From contig SADC01000616.1 in assembly GCA_004194705.1 (NCBI GenBank), positions 1 through 64,000 of the forward strand: a stretch of 64,000 nucleotides of DNA. The letters run 5' to 3'. Shown here piece after piece: positions 1 to 10,726 of this stretch. Under the pieces are notes generated by a model. That model did no database searches. It saw only the letters and a list, made by a program, of their open reading frames with translations, and was not told the DNA's origin. The stretch's first letter is position 1, and each line of letters opens with the position of its first letter. Origin of the DNA: Ditylenchus dipsaci (lineage: Eukaryota; Nematoda; Chromadorea; Rhabditida; Anguinidae). The position numbers were made by a program, and so were the translations under genes.

Positions 1-286
1 CACTTTTTTCAAACCTAAGTGGCTTTTCCCCCTCCTTTAAAGACAGACTGTACCCCGCGCCGCCAACTTTTGCCTTGCTCCCCTAATGCAAAAAACGTGG
101 GGTGCAATCGAGTGGGGGGTGTAGGGTACAATTTAGCCGTTTTTAAAGTTATTAATATTACCTTTATTTAGAAATGGAAACGAAACAGGACAACTTTATC
201 TCACCCGGTCGAATTTTGAAGCATCGTCCTGTTCCAAAATCCCGCATGAAATTTTTTGGCACCTGTCCAGTCCCGGTTTAAAATTC

Positions 287-701
287 GGGCAGCCGACGAT
301 TGCGCCATTTCAAATTGCGCCAATTCAGATTGCGCCACATTCAAATTGCGCCAATGCAGATTGCGCCACTGCAAATTGCGCCAATGCAGATTGCGCCACT
401 GCAAATTGCGCCAAAATCAGATTGCGCCACTATATACTCTAATCAAAGTTAGGCAAATCCTTTTTTTAATCTGATCTCAACGAATTTTGTTCCCTTCTAC
501 TATTAGGGCTGACTGTTTTCATGTCATTCAATGACCACTTTCAGTAAAATGACCAGAAATTTGCAGGGTTGTAATGGCGCAATGTGCAGTGGCGCAATTC
601 GATTTTGGCGCAATTTGCAGTGGCGCAATCTGCATTGGCGCAATTTGAATGTGGCGCAATCTGAATTGCGCATTTGAAATGGCGCAATTCGTCGGCTGCC
701 C
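287..701. mobile_element. Foldback MITE built of TTGCGCCA words, 8-bp TSD
   Basis: A 415-bp non-autonomous element starts GGGCAGCCGACGATTGCGCC and ends with the inverse (GTCGGCTGCCC). Inside each end the unit CAAATTGCGCCA or GCAGATTGCGCCA repeats about every 13-17 bp, forward on the left and reversed on the right. The flanks carry a perfect 8-bp direct repeat, TAAAATTC, at 279-286 and 702-709. No coding potential; ORFs across it are by-products of the repeat. The 8-bp duplication suggests a hAT-like (or P-like) mechanism; the superfamily is an inference. Confidence 0.8.
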
Positions 702-782
702 TAAAATTCAGATGTCCCGGTGTGTGACAAGAAAACCACAGAGGCTACAAAATTTTGAATTTAGTTAATAATCCCCATAAAT

Positions 783-1148
783 AGGTCTTTAAAGGAGGGG
801 GAAAAGCCATTTAGGTTTGAAAAAGTGGCTTCCATGGCGCAGTGCGTAAGCGTTTGTGTTTTTTGGCCCAAAATGGTGTTTTTTTGGTGTTGCAGGTTCG
901 ATCCACGTAGTGACTTGCTATTTATTTTAGCTTCTTTGACCAGTTTTGGAGGTGATTAGACTTTTTTGACGCCAGATTTGGAATCAGCGACCCAAATCAC
1001 CCCTAGAACTGATCAAAAAAGCCAAAATAAATAGCATGTCACCACGTGGGATCGAACCTGCAACACCATTTTGGGCCAAAAAAACAAACGCTTACGCACT
1101 GCCCATGGAGGCCACTTTTTCAAACCTAAATGGCTTTTCCCCTCCTTT
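783..1148. repeat. Palindromic element with head-to-head tRNA-like arms, copy 1
   Basis: The left arm contains TGGCGCAGTGCGTAAGCG (like a tRNA A box) and GCAGGTTCGATCC (like a B box) about 60 bp apart. The right arm is the inverted copy (GGGATCGAACCTGC, then CTTACGCACTGCCCATGG). Outer arms read AAAGGAGGGGAAAAGCCATT and its reverse. The spacer has GACGCCAGATTTGGAATCAG. Other copies lie at 4390-4670, 45846-46370 and 48008-48445. The arms cannot fold as clean cloverleaves, so they are tRNA-derived or tRNA-like rather than tRNA genes. Confidence 0.7.
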
Positions 1149-1152
1149 AAAT

Positions 1153-1673
1153 GGCTCTATCACAATTGAAGGTGTAAATGTAAATGTAAGTGTAAGTGTA
1201 AAATGTTTTTGGTATTGTGAAGACACCTTACATTTACACTTACATTTACACTTACACTTACACTTACATTTACACTTACCCCTTCACAATACAAATGTAA
1301 ATGTAAATGCAAATATTTTACTTATTAATTTTTATTGCTAAAAATCCTGCTTATTTATCAACAAATATATATTTTTGAATTTTAACTGCTAGTAGTGGAA
1401 ATTTTTCAATTAATGATATTCTTAATCAAACTTCAATCAAATCATATTTTCTTGCTATTATTATCCTATATTCTTTTCTTTAAAAATCCATATTTGTTAA
1501 AAAAAACACATATTTAGCAATAAAAACGAAAATAAAGTGAAAACTTTGCATTTACACTTACATTGGTATTGTGAAACCGTAAGTGTAAATGTAAGTGTAA
1601 GTGTAAATGTTTTGGTATTGTGAAGACACCTTACATTTACACTTACACTTACACCTTCAATTGTGATAGAGCC
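1153..1673. mobile_element. Element with GTAAATGTAAGTGT word arrays in inverted ends
   Basis: The ends are GGCTCTATCACAATTGAAGG and its inverse. Each is followed by arrays of GTAAATG and GTAAGTG hexamer-like words and the shared internal string TTGGTATTGTGAAGACACC. The flanks share TAAATG directly (6 of 8 positions), a weak target duplication. The middle (about 1320-1540) is AT-rich with no gene. Histidine-leucine repeat ORFs here come from the word array. Confidence 0.6.
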
Positions 1674-2227
1674 ATAAATGGATTGTTTGATCTGATAAAA
1701 GTGGTTGACATGCATCAGAGATGCTTTTCGATCTAAAAGCTAGTCAAATTAATTCATCGCTGCTGAGTGGGTAAAACCTCTAAAGAAGCACCACTCATTT
1801 CTGGGGAGAAAGAGAAGCAGGCATGTGAAAAAATATTGTCTTCTATATTTTTGCTACCAAGAACAGAAAAAATAACACTCAATGCGATTCACACGTTTTT
1901 TTCGCCTTTTCTATTGTTTTTAGGATCTACAGCAAACAGCTTTCCCATACAGCAGGGATGGCCGTATTGTCTATTAGAGGTCACATATATTTTACTTGGC
2001 TTTTTACACTTTACTTGGCCCTACCCCACGGCTGACCCACTTTCGAGGTGAATTTTCAAAAACCGATTGCATATTCGTGTTTCTCGACCCGGATTTTCAC
2101 GGGAAATGATCATCAGATTCTGTGAAAGTGAAAAAAAAAAAAAGAATTTTAAAGGAATAAGGGCTGTATTGGGAGGGGAAGGGAATAAACAGGGCCACTT
2201 TTATGTCAGAACAAAGAAAAGTAAATA

Positions 2228-3371
2228 CAGTCGACTCTCTACATAACGTCTTTCAAGGGACCGGCCAAAACGGGACGTTATGAGGAGAGGACGTTATATA
2301 GAGAGTCGTTATGTAGAGAGGCACTCGCCTATATATCACTCACCAGACGTTATGCAGAGAGTTTTAAAAAAAAAACTGTTTATTTCAACAATAAATAGCA
2401 CCCGAACAAACAATCATGGGATGGGCATGAAATAAGTAGAAATACTCTTCTGCTTCAGTTTCTTCATGCGTTATTTGGCAAGCAAATCATCCATTTTATC
2501 GCACAGCAGCTGGATTCAACAATGGCATTTTCGTCGGCGTATCGCTGGAGAATTTTCAAAGCTTCAATTGCTTCTCGTGTATTGACTGGCGGCTCTGAAA
2601 CTTGCTCGATCTTTATTAATTCGGTTTGACTAAAATCTTAACCCGTTAAAGAGCCGAGCAAAGCGAAAAAAATCACCTTTCAGTCTCCGGCTCTTCACTT
2701 CCGTTAAAACATCCGCTGCAATTTCGGCCAGAGTGAAAGCTCCACCAGTAGCGAGTTGGTGGTCAACCAATAAGTAGTCGTTTAATGCGCCTTCCATCAA
2801 GCCAGTGCCTGCATTTTCTCCCAGAGTGTAATTAATTCCCCGCCAGCGCCTTCTTGTTCCAACTCGATCACAGCGTTTTCCTGATTCTCTCTACTGCCAG
2901 CGCCTTGCTTAAAACACATATAAACTTTTTTGTGAAAAATAAAAGGCTTACTTCCGAGTCCTTGATAAATTTGGCTTTTCGGAAGCAGTTGGCGATAGTT
3001 TCCGGCTTGACATTCGACCAGGAACGGTGAAGGAAGCAAAGCGCCTTGTAGAGACCGACTTTGTAATCTCTAAAACAGCAAATTTTGAAAGCTGACCAAA
3101 CTGAACATATTAGAAGCAAAAAATGAGTTATTTTCTTGTCGTGACGTATTCAATTTTAATGTTTTTTCGAAAAGATGTTATATGGAGAGGCGTCTTTAAA
3201 GCAGTGTCTAGCCGAATTGGGACGTTATGTAGAGAGGAACGTTATGTAGAGAGTCGCTATATAGAGAGGCAGTTGTTCGAGTATTTATTTCAGACCAACC
3301 AAACCAGTTTCACTGGGACGTTATGAGGAGAGTGACGTTATATAGAGAGACGTTATGTAGAGAGTCGACTG
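2228..3371 (-). mobile_element. Pogo/Tigger-like transposon remnant
   Basis: TIRs begin CAGTCGACTCTCTACATAAC on the left and end with the inverse on the right, with TA on both sides, as in the Tc1/mariner-pogo group. Several subterminal copies of ACGTTATGTAGAGAG and close variants lie inside each end. The interior holds a broken transposase C-terminus on the minus strand. A related copy lies in the opposite orientation at about 57370-58170. Confidence 0.75.
2460..3075 (-). pseudogene. Decayed Tigger-type transposase, C-terminal part
   Basis: Read on the minus strand, separated frames give KPETIANCFRKAKFIKDSE, then FTLAEIAADVLTEV, then PPVNTREAIEALKILQRY. This is the order of the distal part of pogo/Tigger transposases: the segment after the DDE core, an acidic linker, and a helical tail. 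Stops and frame changes separate the blocks and no catalytic core is visible, so it is a fossil. The same blocks recur at 57370-57990 with KPETIANCFRKAGFIK. Confidence 0.65.
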
Positions 3372-3439
3372 TATATGTATTCTTCGACTGCCTCACCATG
3401 TTTTTCAACTGGGCCGTGGCAAAAAGAGACTCTATACGC

Positions 3440-4110
3440 ATTTTTTGATCAAGAGTACTTCTCGGAATCATGTCTAAGGTAAGTGAGTGCGCGCATCTCT
3501 AACTCTCAAGCCCCTGCGCCCCGAAGGGGCCCTTAACACTCCGCCTCCGATGCGTAGTAATTGCCCGAATCGACTCAGAATTTCTCGCTGAACACGATAG
3601 TGCAAAAAATTTTGAAAAAAAGTTGGTATGAGATGGTAAAAACCCCTCCTGAAAGTAGGCTGTTTTTGGTCACCCTCAACCACCTAAAATTTTGAGAAAT
3701 TTAGATGCTAGTCACCACAATTTCTATTAAAAGTGGCCCCGTTTTATTCCCTTCCCAACTTTATCTCACTTATCTCAGAGAGTTAGAGATGCGCGCTTTT
3801 TTTTTTGATTTTTTTGCTTTTGATTTTTTGATCAAGAGTACTTCTCGGAATCATGTCTAAGGTAAGTGAGTGCGCGCATCTCTAACTCTCAAGCCCATGA
3901 GAGCATCTCTAACTCTCAACTCCAAGCTCCAAGCCCGATAAGCAGGCAATTTCGCACGCTCCGGGCGGGCGCATTTGGGGGTTAACTCTTTACTTGCCCT
4001 ACCCCACGGCTGACCCACTTTCGAGGTGCCCCCTTCGGGGCGCAGGGGCTTGGGGGCTTGGAGTTGAGATGCGGCACACCCACATACTTAGACACAAATC
4101 ACTCGCCAAG
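3440..4110. repeat. Complex hairpin repeat with GTCTAAGGTAAGTGAGTGCG core
   Basis: Contains the string ATCATGTCTAAGGTAAGTGA, followed by GTGCGCGCATCTCTAACTCTC and a GC hairpin of the type GCGCCCCGAAGGGGC. It appears twice in this stretch (3470-3540 and 3850-3900), with an inverted partner near 4030-4110. Related copies lie at 7185-7400, 16930-17140, 33430-33620, 59440-59560 and 61110-61430. No gene is visible. Confidence 0.6.
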
Positions 4111-4389
4111 TAAAGTCTAGCCTTTGAGGCACCCCAGGGGCGGATCTATCATTTAACCTAACCATTTGAAGTTATCGACCCCTCAAGGATATCTCAGCCT
4201 TCGAAAAGCACCCCAACAACGTAGAGATGACTTCAACCAATAAATGATAACCCGAAGATATTTTTTCGAATGTCTCTGTAGCAGAATCTGTTTTCGTGGG
4301 TGTCATAACAATCGACATACTGGTTCTGTAAGAAGTGCCAATCAACCTAGTAAGTTAATAAATCATTTGAAGTTTGTTTATTGGCCTTT

Positions 4390-4670
4390 TAAAATAAAGT
4401 AATTACAATTAAAAGGTGCGCAGGTTCGATCCCACATACGTGCCACTTGACTTTTTCGGCTTGTTTGACCAGTTTATTGGTAATTGAGTCGCTGATTTCG
4501 AATCTGGCGTCAAAAAATTGATTTACCCCTAGAACTGGTCAAACATACCAAATAAATGGCGTAGCACCATGCGGGATCTGCGCACCTTTCATGAGCAAAA
4601 AAGATGAACGCTTACGCACTGCGCCACCGAAGCCGTTTTTCAAACCTAAATGGCTTACTCCAGCCCCCCC
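4390..4670. repeat. Palindromic tRNA-like element, copy 2
   Basis: The left arm has GCAGGTTCGATCCCACATAC. The right arm has the inverse GCGGGATCTGCGCACC, then CTTACGCACTGCGCCACCG, which is the A-box-like end reversed. The GACTTTTTCGGCTTGTTTGACC spacer motif is shared with copy 1. The left A-box half is missing, so this copy is truncated. Confidence 0.55.
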
Positions 4671-5276
4671 CCCCTTAACTCCTACGAGGATTTACTGGTT
4701 CTGCTTTTCAGGATTTTCGTGAAGAACGCGAAAATCTAGAGATTGACCTCAAATTTTTTTAGATTTCTGAGAATTGAAAAATAAAGCCAAATGTGGACTA
4801 ATTAGAGGAAATACGGTACTTTATGACTAAAATCCCGACTAATATGCTAAAACGGCAATCAGCGAAATTAACATTTTTTAGCTGCGTATTGGTTCATGCA
4901 TATTCCTCCTCTTTCTCTTTGTTATTTATTTCGACTGTTCCTGCTATGCACCCTCGCAAATATTCCATACTACAACAAAATCAAAACTGTGCTCCAACGT
5001 GAGTACTTGGTTAACACGGGAATTATTGGCTGGAATAACGGTTTATAAAAGGTTTTAAAGCACCATCGCCGTTGATGACAATGCCATTTTGAGTTTTCGA
5101 ATTCGGGGTGGGTACACTCCGGTAGGGTGGAAAACGCTTTTAAAATTTTAGAGTCACTGTCGAATTTTGAAAGTTTGGTAAAAAGAAACTGAAAACAATT
5201 CTTGCTTGATTAGTATTTGTTTTTACAATCTTAGTTTGCAAACATAAACTGAATAGTTTTGAGGTGAAGGGGGTGT

Positions 5277-6325
5277 TAAAGCTGTTCAAGGGGCATACCA
5301 GCGCGTTACACGGGCGATTTCAAATTCTCAAAAGGCGGGGACCAGCCATATTCAAACGAGAATTATTTTTAAATGCAAATTTGTCATTTTATACAAAAAG
5401 CTATTCACCGTGTTGGAGCCGAACTCGACCACGTTCGGATCACATCAGCACATTACCACTGAGCCACCTGTTATTAGACTAGCTCTTTGCTTTTTACAAC
5501 TTATTGCTCTTTACAGAATACAACAAATTTGCATTTAAAAATGATTCTCGTTTGAATATGGCTGGTCCCCGCCTTTTGCGAATTTGAAATGGCTGTACCT
5601 GAAAACACCCGTCAAAATCATAAATCTCCCGTCAAATTTATTTTTTATCCCGTCAAATTCAAATTTTCCACAAAATCATTATTTCTCCGTCAAAATCATT
5701 AAATCTCCCGTCAAAATCATAAAATCTCCCGTCAAATTTAAATTTTTGCATAAATTTTGCGGGAATTCAAATTTTCTAGTCAAAAAATAACTTGGATTGG
5801 TCAGAATCCACCCAGGAATGGCCAGAAGCGTCTGAAAGTTGGTTATTGGGGGTTTACTGAAAGGGGGGGTAAACTTTTGCGAAAAATCGATTGGCGGATC
5901 AGATTTCGGGTCAGATGGGCTTAATCGCCCAGAATTCCAGGTTTATGGTGGTTTTTAGTGGTTTCAGGGTAGAGTTGTGGGCGATTAAGCCCATCTGACC
6001 CGAAATCTGATCCGCTCAATCGATTGTTCGCAAAAGTTCAACCCCCCCCCTTTAGTAACCCCGAAAAACCGACTTTCAGGGGCTTCTGGCCATTCCGGGG
6101 TGGGATTCTGACCAATCAAGTTACTTTCTGACTAGAAAATTTGAATTCCGCAAAATTTATGCAAAAATTTAAATTTGACGGGGAGAAATAATGATTTTGT
6201 GGAAATTTGAATTTTACGGGATAAAAAATAAATTTGACGGGAGATTTAATGATTTTGACGGGTGTTTTCGATTTGAGCCATTTGAAATTGACCGTGTAAC
6301 GCCGGGTATGCCCTTTAACACGAGA
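5277..6325. mobile_element. Large nested palindrome with CCGTCAAAATCAT words and tRNA-like insert
   Basis: The outer arms are TTAAAGCTGTTCAAGGGGCA...GCGTTACACGGGCG and the inverse GACCGTGTAACGCCGGGTAT ending CCCTTTAA. Inside, arrays of CCCGTCAAAATCATAAA words lie at 5600-5720 and, reversed, at 6170-6260. The innermost hairpin (5860-6040) includes GGGTCAGATGGGCTTAATCG in both orientations. On the minus strand at 5415-5475 a tRNA-like block shows GGTGGCTCAGTGGTAATG and GGTCGAGTTCGGCTCC. No gene. Confidence 0.6.
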
Positions 6326-7009
6326 AAAGCGGACTGTAACAATTGACTACCTGGGGGTTTTGAGAACTGCTGAGCACGAATATCACAAATTAGACATCCA
6401 AACATAAGTGCAATGCCCTCATAGCGAATAAAGACATGTTGATGTTGATAACTGCATTCAGAATCCTAGCACTATTTTGGACAGCTATCAACAAAACTCA
6501 ATCTCAATCATCACTGTATTTTTTTCACTACATCAACAAAAATGCGATTGATATCACATATCTTTTTCGTAATTCAAGTGTAAACTACTGATAAAAAATT
6601 GTTTTGTTAATTAAAGGTTTCTGTGAATGAGAGGTCGATTGGGATATATCTTCATGGATTTTATAGATACATTAACTGTTTTTTTCCAGAGAAAAAGCAT
6701 CTGGAGCTCAAGAATGAATGAACAGGCGTCAAATCAGTCTAGCGATAGCACGACAATTCAGTAGTTAAGAATAGTCAACTATTTGAGTGGCCAAGTACAA
6801 TTCCTCACACCAATTGAAGTCGGCTTTCCTCCAAATTTGTCACGAAATTGTCGTGAGCCAAATTGTGTAAACATAAGCTGTATTTGTTTGTGATGAGTAT
6901 ATTGTGATGAGTGTGTGACGGGTACCTATTGTGATGAGAATATCTGTTCCGATCATTTTGTCGTGCACATATTGTCGTTGCCATTGATTATTTGGCTGGA
7001 TTCGTCATA

Positions 7010-7655
7010 CCCACATCCTACCAAAAGTTGATTTTGGCCACTTATTCGTGCTTTTCAGGTCGTAATTAGTCGAAAAAATATGTTTTTAGGATTGGGAAGG
7101 ATTTTTTCGAAAAAAAAAACTTTTTGACAAAACATTGACTTTTTGCCTTGGGGGACCAAGGTAACCATCTTATGAAAGGTCATTTTTACCCCCGTTTTGG
7201 TCACTGCAGCTAGGCAAAAAGAGTCTTCAATGCATTTTTTAATCAAGAGTCTTGCTCGAAAATATGTCTAAGGTAAGTGAGTGCGCGCATCTCTAACCAA
7301 CCAAGCCCCCTGCGCCCCCTTCGGGGCGTTGAGTTGAGATGCGCACACCCACATTACCTTAGACACAAAATCACTCGAAAGTGACTCACGATGCTAAAAA
7401 TGTATGCATACCAGAGTTTATTTATGCGGTAGGCCCCAGTCAACAAAACTATGTTCAAATTCCATCTTTTTGGGGTGTCTGGGTACCTCTTTATGATGGT
7501 TTAGCTTGGTCCCCCAAGGCAAAAAGTCAATTTTCGGTCAAAAATTTTTTTTTCGAAAAAATCCTTCCAAATCCTAAAACATATTTTTTCGACTAATTAC
7601 GACCTGAAAGCACGAATAAGTGGCCAAAATAAACTTTTGGTAGGATGTGGTATAA
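7010..7655. mobile_element. Long palindromic MITE with nested GCGC hairpin
   Basis: The arms are CCACATCCTACCAAAAGTTG...GGCCACTTATTCGTGC and the inverse at 7600-7655. The inner arms carry GCCTTGGGGGACCAAGG-type sequence (7140-7160 and 7505-7525). The centre is the GTCTAAGGTAAGTGAGTGCG hairpin (7263-7370). TA lies next to both ends. ORFs over it mirror each other and are not genes. Confidence 0.6.
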
Positions 7656-8495
7656 CGAAGTTTAGCCGCAATTTTTAAGGTCGGATGCTTGGGGGGGGGG
7701 ATTATTCGCTACCAGCGCCCAAAATAGAAGTTTAGATGATTAAATAGCATCAATCTACGAACTAGTTGTGAATTTTTGACATTTTTGTAGTCGTTGTTTT
7801 TTGCTGATATCGTACATTCTTTCTGCAATATTTTATTCAAAATTATTTACAAAGGCATCCATGCTTTTCGTTCAGTTTCTTCAGATTTTTTTATTTGAGT
7901 CTTGAGCGGATTTCAACTTTTCGTTTTTATTTTAAATTTCTTTTAGTAATGGCAATACTTTCGGCGAAAAAAACACTTTTTTTGCGCAAATCCTTTTTTG
8001 GCGCAAATTTTAGTGCGCACTATGGCGGGGGTGTACACTATGGCGGGTGTATACTATGGAGGGAGTTGACTTTATAAGTAGCGGTATCTTAGGTGCCGAA
8101 AGCCAGCTTTGAAAAAAATGACCGAAATTCGACTTTCTTCTTGGGTGACCAAGGTAAACCATCCTAAAAGGGTATCCAAATACCCTGAAAAGATGGAATT
8201 TGAACATAGTTCTGTTGATTGGGGCCCATCGTATAAAGAAACTCTTGGATGCACGCTTTTATGTGAGGAAGTCCGATCATGTATTTCCCAATGTTATAGC
8301 AACCTCCAGGCAATTGGGGACTACCATACTAGGTACTGGCGTTCTCGTTGATAAAATAACTTTTTCATAATTATCAAACAATCTTTAGCGTATGTTTTTA
8401 AGTGGGAGACTAGGTTTTATTATTTTCAAATTTAATAGAGGTATGCACTTTCAGGGTGGATACAAGCCGTTTCCCTGTCCTTTCATACCCTTTAA
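7656..8495. other. Gene-free stretch with repeat fragments
   Basis: Holds a poly-G run at about 7692 and GTACACTATGGCGGG-type repeats at 8015-8060. The block GAGTCTTGAGCGGATTTCAA at about 7900 recurs at about 10675. ORFs of 60-80 codons near 7900-8350 lack exon-like conservation; I see no gene. Confidence 0.4.
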
Positions 8496-8709
8496 AGGGC
8501 CATGGCCACGCGTTCTAGATTGTCCACCGCCGATTTCAAAAATTTTCGCCTAATCATTGAACTTCTGTACGGATTTTGTGACTTGGTTTCTAACAAAACA
8601 AGGCTAGAATTTAATTTAGGTATAGTTTTGTTAGAAACCGAAGTTCAATGATTAGCAAAAAATATTGAATTGGCGGGTGACAACCGTTGTCGGAGACGGC
8701 AATGACCCT
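8496..8709. mobile_element. TTAA-flanked foldback MITE, copy 1
   Basis: TTAA lies on both sides (8492-8495 and 8710-8713). The ends are AGGGCCATGGCCACGCG and the inverse of AGGGTCATTG. The interior palindrome contains TAATCATTGAACTTCTGTAC and CTTGGTTTCTAACAAAAC in both orientations. A sister copy is at 40510-40726. TTAA targets are typical of piggyBac and Kolobok elements; which applies cannot be decided without a transposase. Confidence 0.65.
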
Positions 8710-9099
8710 TTAAGGCTCGATACCAGTGGTTTTCGTACTCACCCTTAACTTTACTAATCCTTAAAAAAATTCTGCAACCTGCAGGATTCGAACCTGTAAC
8801 CCCGAAACTTCGAAGATGAATTTACTTGAATTCCTCGGGCTGAGGATGTATTTATTGCAGGAAATATTCACCGTAATATGAATATACCGAGAATAAAATG
8901 AATTCACCACGATTTGCCTTGGATTTATAAAAATATTTTGAATTGGGGGCCAAACGAGGGGGCCCAAACGCGTAGTAACCAGATATTATGTTAAACTAAA
9001 TTCTGTGAATAATTTTGACACCATATTGCATACAATGGCATTTTATTCCTATATAAAAGTTCTTATCAGTCGTAGGTAGGCGCAAAATTCGGACAAAAG

Positions 9100-10191
9100 A
9101 ATGCAGGCACAACACACCCAAATATTTATTACAAGAGGTGCCATAGATGGCATAACATTTACGAGCAAAAACAGCTGTGTATTATCGTACATTCCGCATG
9201 CATTCATTAGATGGCATTCACGGACCTCTTTGCTGCATCCCCACCCCTGAGGTTGCAGACGTAGCAGTCGAGTAGCCGGTTCCATAGACAGCGAATAGGA
9301 TTGCTGAGCCTGGATTTCTCGATTTTGACGATCCTTTCGAATGATACAGAAGGTGACCACGAAGGAGCTGAAAATAAGAAATTTTATCTGGCACAAGCTC
9401 AGTACGCTCCTTTTATAAAATTGTCGATTTAAAAAAACAAGATGGCCCGTTCCAGCAGAGTTAAAAAGCTAAATACAATCCAATGAGATCCAAAAAATTG
9501 CAAGCGAAAGTCTAACAAATTGCAATGGCTAGTTCTCGGAGAAAGTAGTATTTTCGTGGTATTACGGTTCCGTCGCCATGCCTAATCAATAGTAATCATT
9601 TTTTTAAGTCGTGAAATTCAGACAAACTAATAACACGCACAACTTTAATTTATGTAAGGAAAGAAAGGATAAGACATGTGAGGAGGTGCAACTCAGTTAG
9701 TCACAGGGCCACTCCTGCCGTGATACTTTACTGGGCAGATCAACGGCGGAAATTAAAGATTAGAGACAAGAATACAAAAATTGGTTCGAGGTGCTAAATG
9801 ACAGCAAGTGCCAAAATCAAGTAAGAAGGATACCTAGTCATCTTAAAAATTATTTTCGGTTATCTAAAGTTATCAAAGAAAACGTACATGGAAATGCAGA
9901 CCAGGACAAGCACAATGCACACGATAACCACGATAAGCCAAGTTTCCATAGCCTTCCCAGCTAAAATAAAGAACGGAACAGGCTGTACTAATTAAGTGAC
10001 GCAACATTGCTGCAACAGCTAAATTTCGCAAAAATTTATTTCTTACTGTTTTTTTATGATTTTCAATAGCTTGCTTTCGCAATCGTTAACATTTGCACAT
10101 ATTGATCTTGATACGCAGCATTCGGACGATTGAGCGACTGAGCCATCACAAAAGAACAGACGAGGAGAAGGAAGGAAACAGCCTTGTACAT
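9100..10191 (-). CDS. Small secreted/membrane protein gene, three exons (unrecognised)
   Basis: Minus strand. The first exon starts at ATG 10191 and reads MYKAVSFLLLVCSFVMA, a clear signal peptide, then QSLNRPNAAYQDQY. A TTTTCAG about 65 bp upstream could be a 5'-UTR or trans-splice acceptor. Exon 2 (9884-9960) gives METWLIVVIVCIVLVLVCIS, a strong single membrane span, between a TTTTAG acceptor and a GTTTTC donor. Exon 3 starts at 9367 after TTATTTTCAG; one frame reads FCIIRKDRQNREIQAQQS, a basic stretch suited to the cytoplasmic side. An AATAAA lies at 9125-9130. The exon 1 to exon 2 join does not keep frame with the obvious donor, so a splice site or a base is misread. Family unknown. The window suggests a short ectodomain, one span and a short tail. 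Confidence 0.5.
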
Positions 10192-10355
10192 GTTCACAGC
10201 GCTGATGACAATGCTCGTTGGGGTCGAAGCTAGCCGGACTGAAGATGGATGCCTGAAAATCAGATAAGAAATCTCGGCGCTACTGGAATATACGAAATCT
10301 CTTTATTTTTGAGGGTCAAATTGCTTGACATTGCTGTAGCATCACTATGCCATTA

Positions 10356-10520
10356 CAGTCGACTCTCGATATAAGCCACTTTTATATAACGCAACAGAAA
10401 TGGACCGATTTGGTCAGCTTTGACTAAAATTCAGTCAAGTGAACCCACGATATAATGCCACCTTCGATATAACGCCCCTTTGGCCAGTCTCCAGGGTGGC
10501 GTTATATCGTGAGTTGACTG
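10356..10520. mobile_element. Tigger-like MITE, 165 bp
   Basis: TIRs CAGTCGACTCTCGATATAAG and the inverse of CAGTCAACTCACGATATAAC are flanked by TA (10354-10355 and 10521-10522). The interior repeats CGATATAACGCC-type words. No coding capacity. It lies just upstream of the membrane protein gene at 9100-10191. Confidence 0.75.
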
Positions 10521-10726
10521 TATAAACTTACAAAACCCACAAAATCTCAACTGTAGCAGCCACGATAAAAGTTAACCAAACCTCCAAAACAGCACGCGAA
10601 ACGCCTAACGAGAACACAAATGATTGCTGAGTGAAAAATCGCGAAAAAACATATTTCTTCAGATTTTTCATTCGAGTCTTGAGCGGATTTCAACTTCTCG
10701 TTTTTATTGGACAATACTTTTTCGGC

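Noticed and set aside
835..910. A tRNA gene
   Set aside because: A-box and B-box strings are present but acceptor and anticodon stems do not pair, and the same block is repeated as an inverted copy, so it is tRNA-like only.
1036..1341. ORF with long His-Leu and Val-Asn repeats
   Set aside because: It translates the GTAAATG/GTAAGTG word array and part of a tRNA-like arm; no splice or start context.
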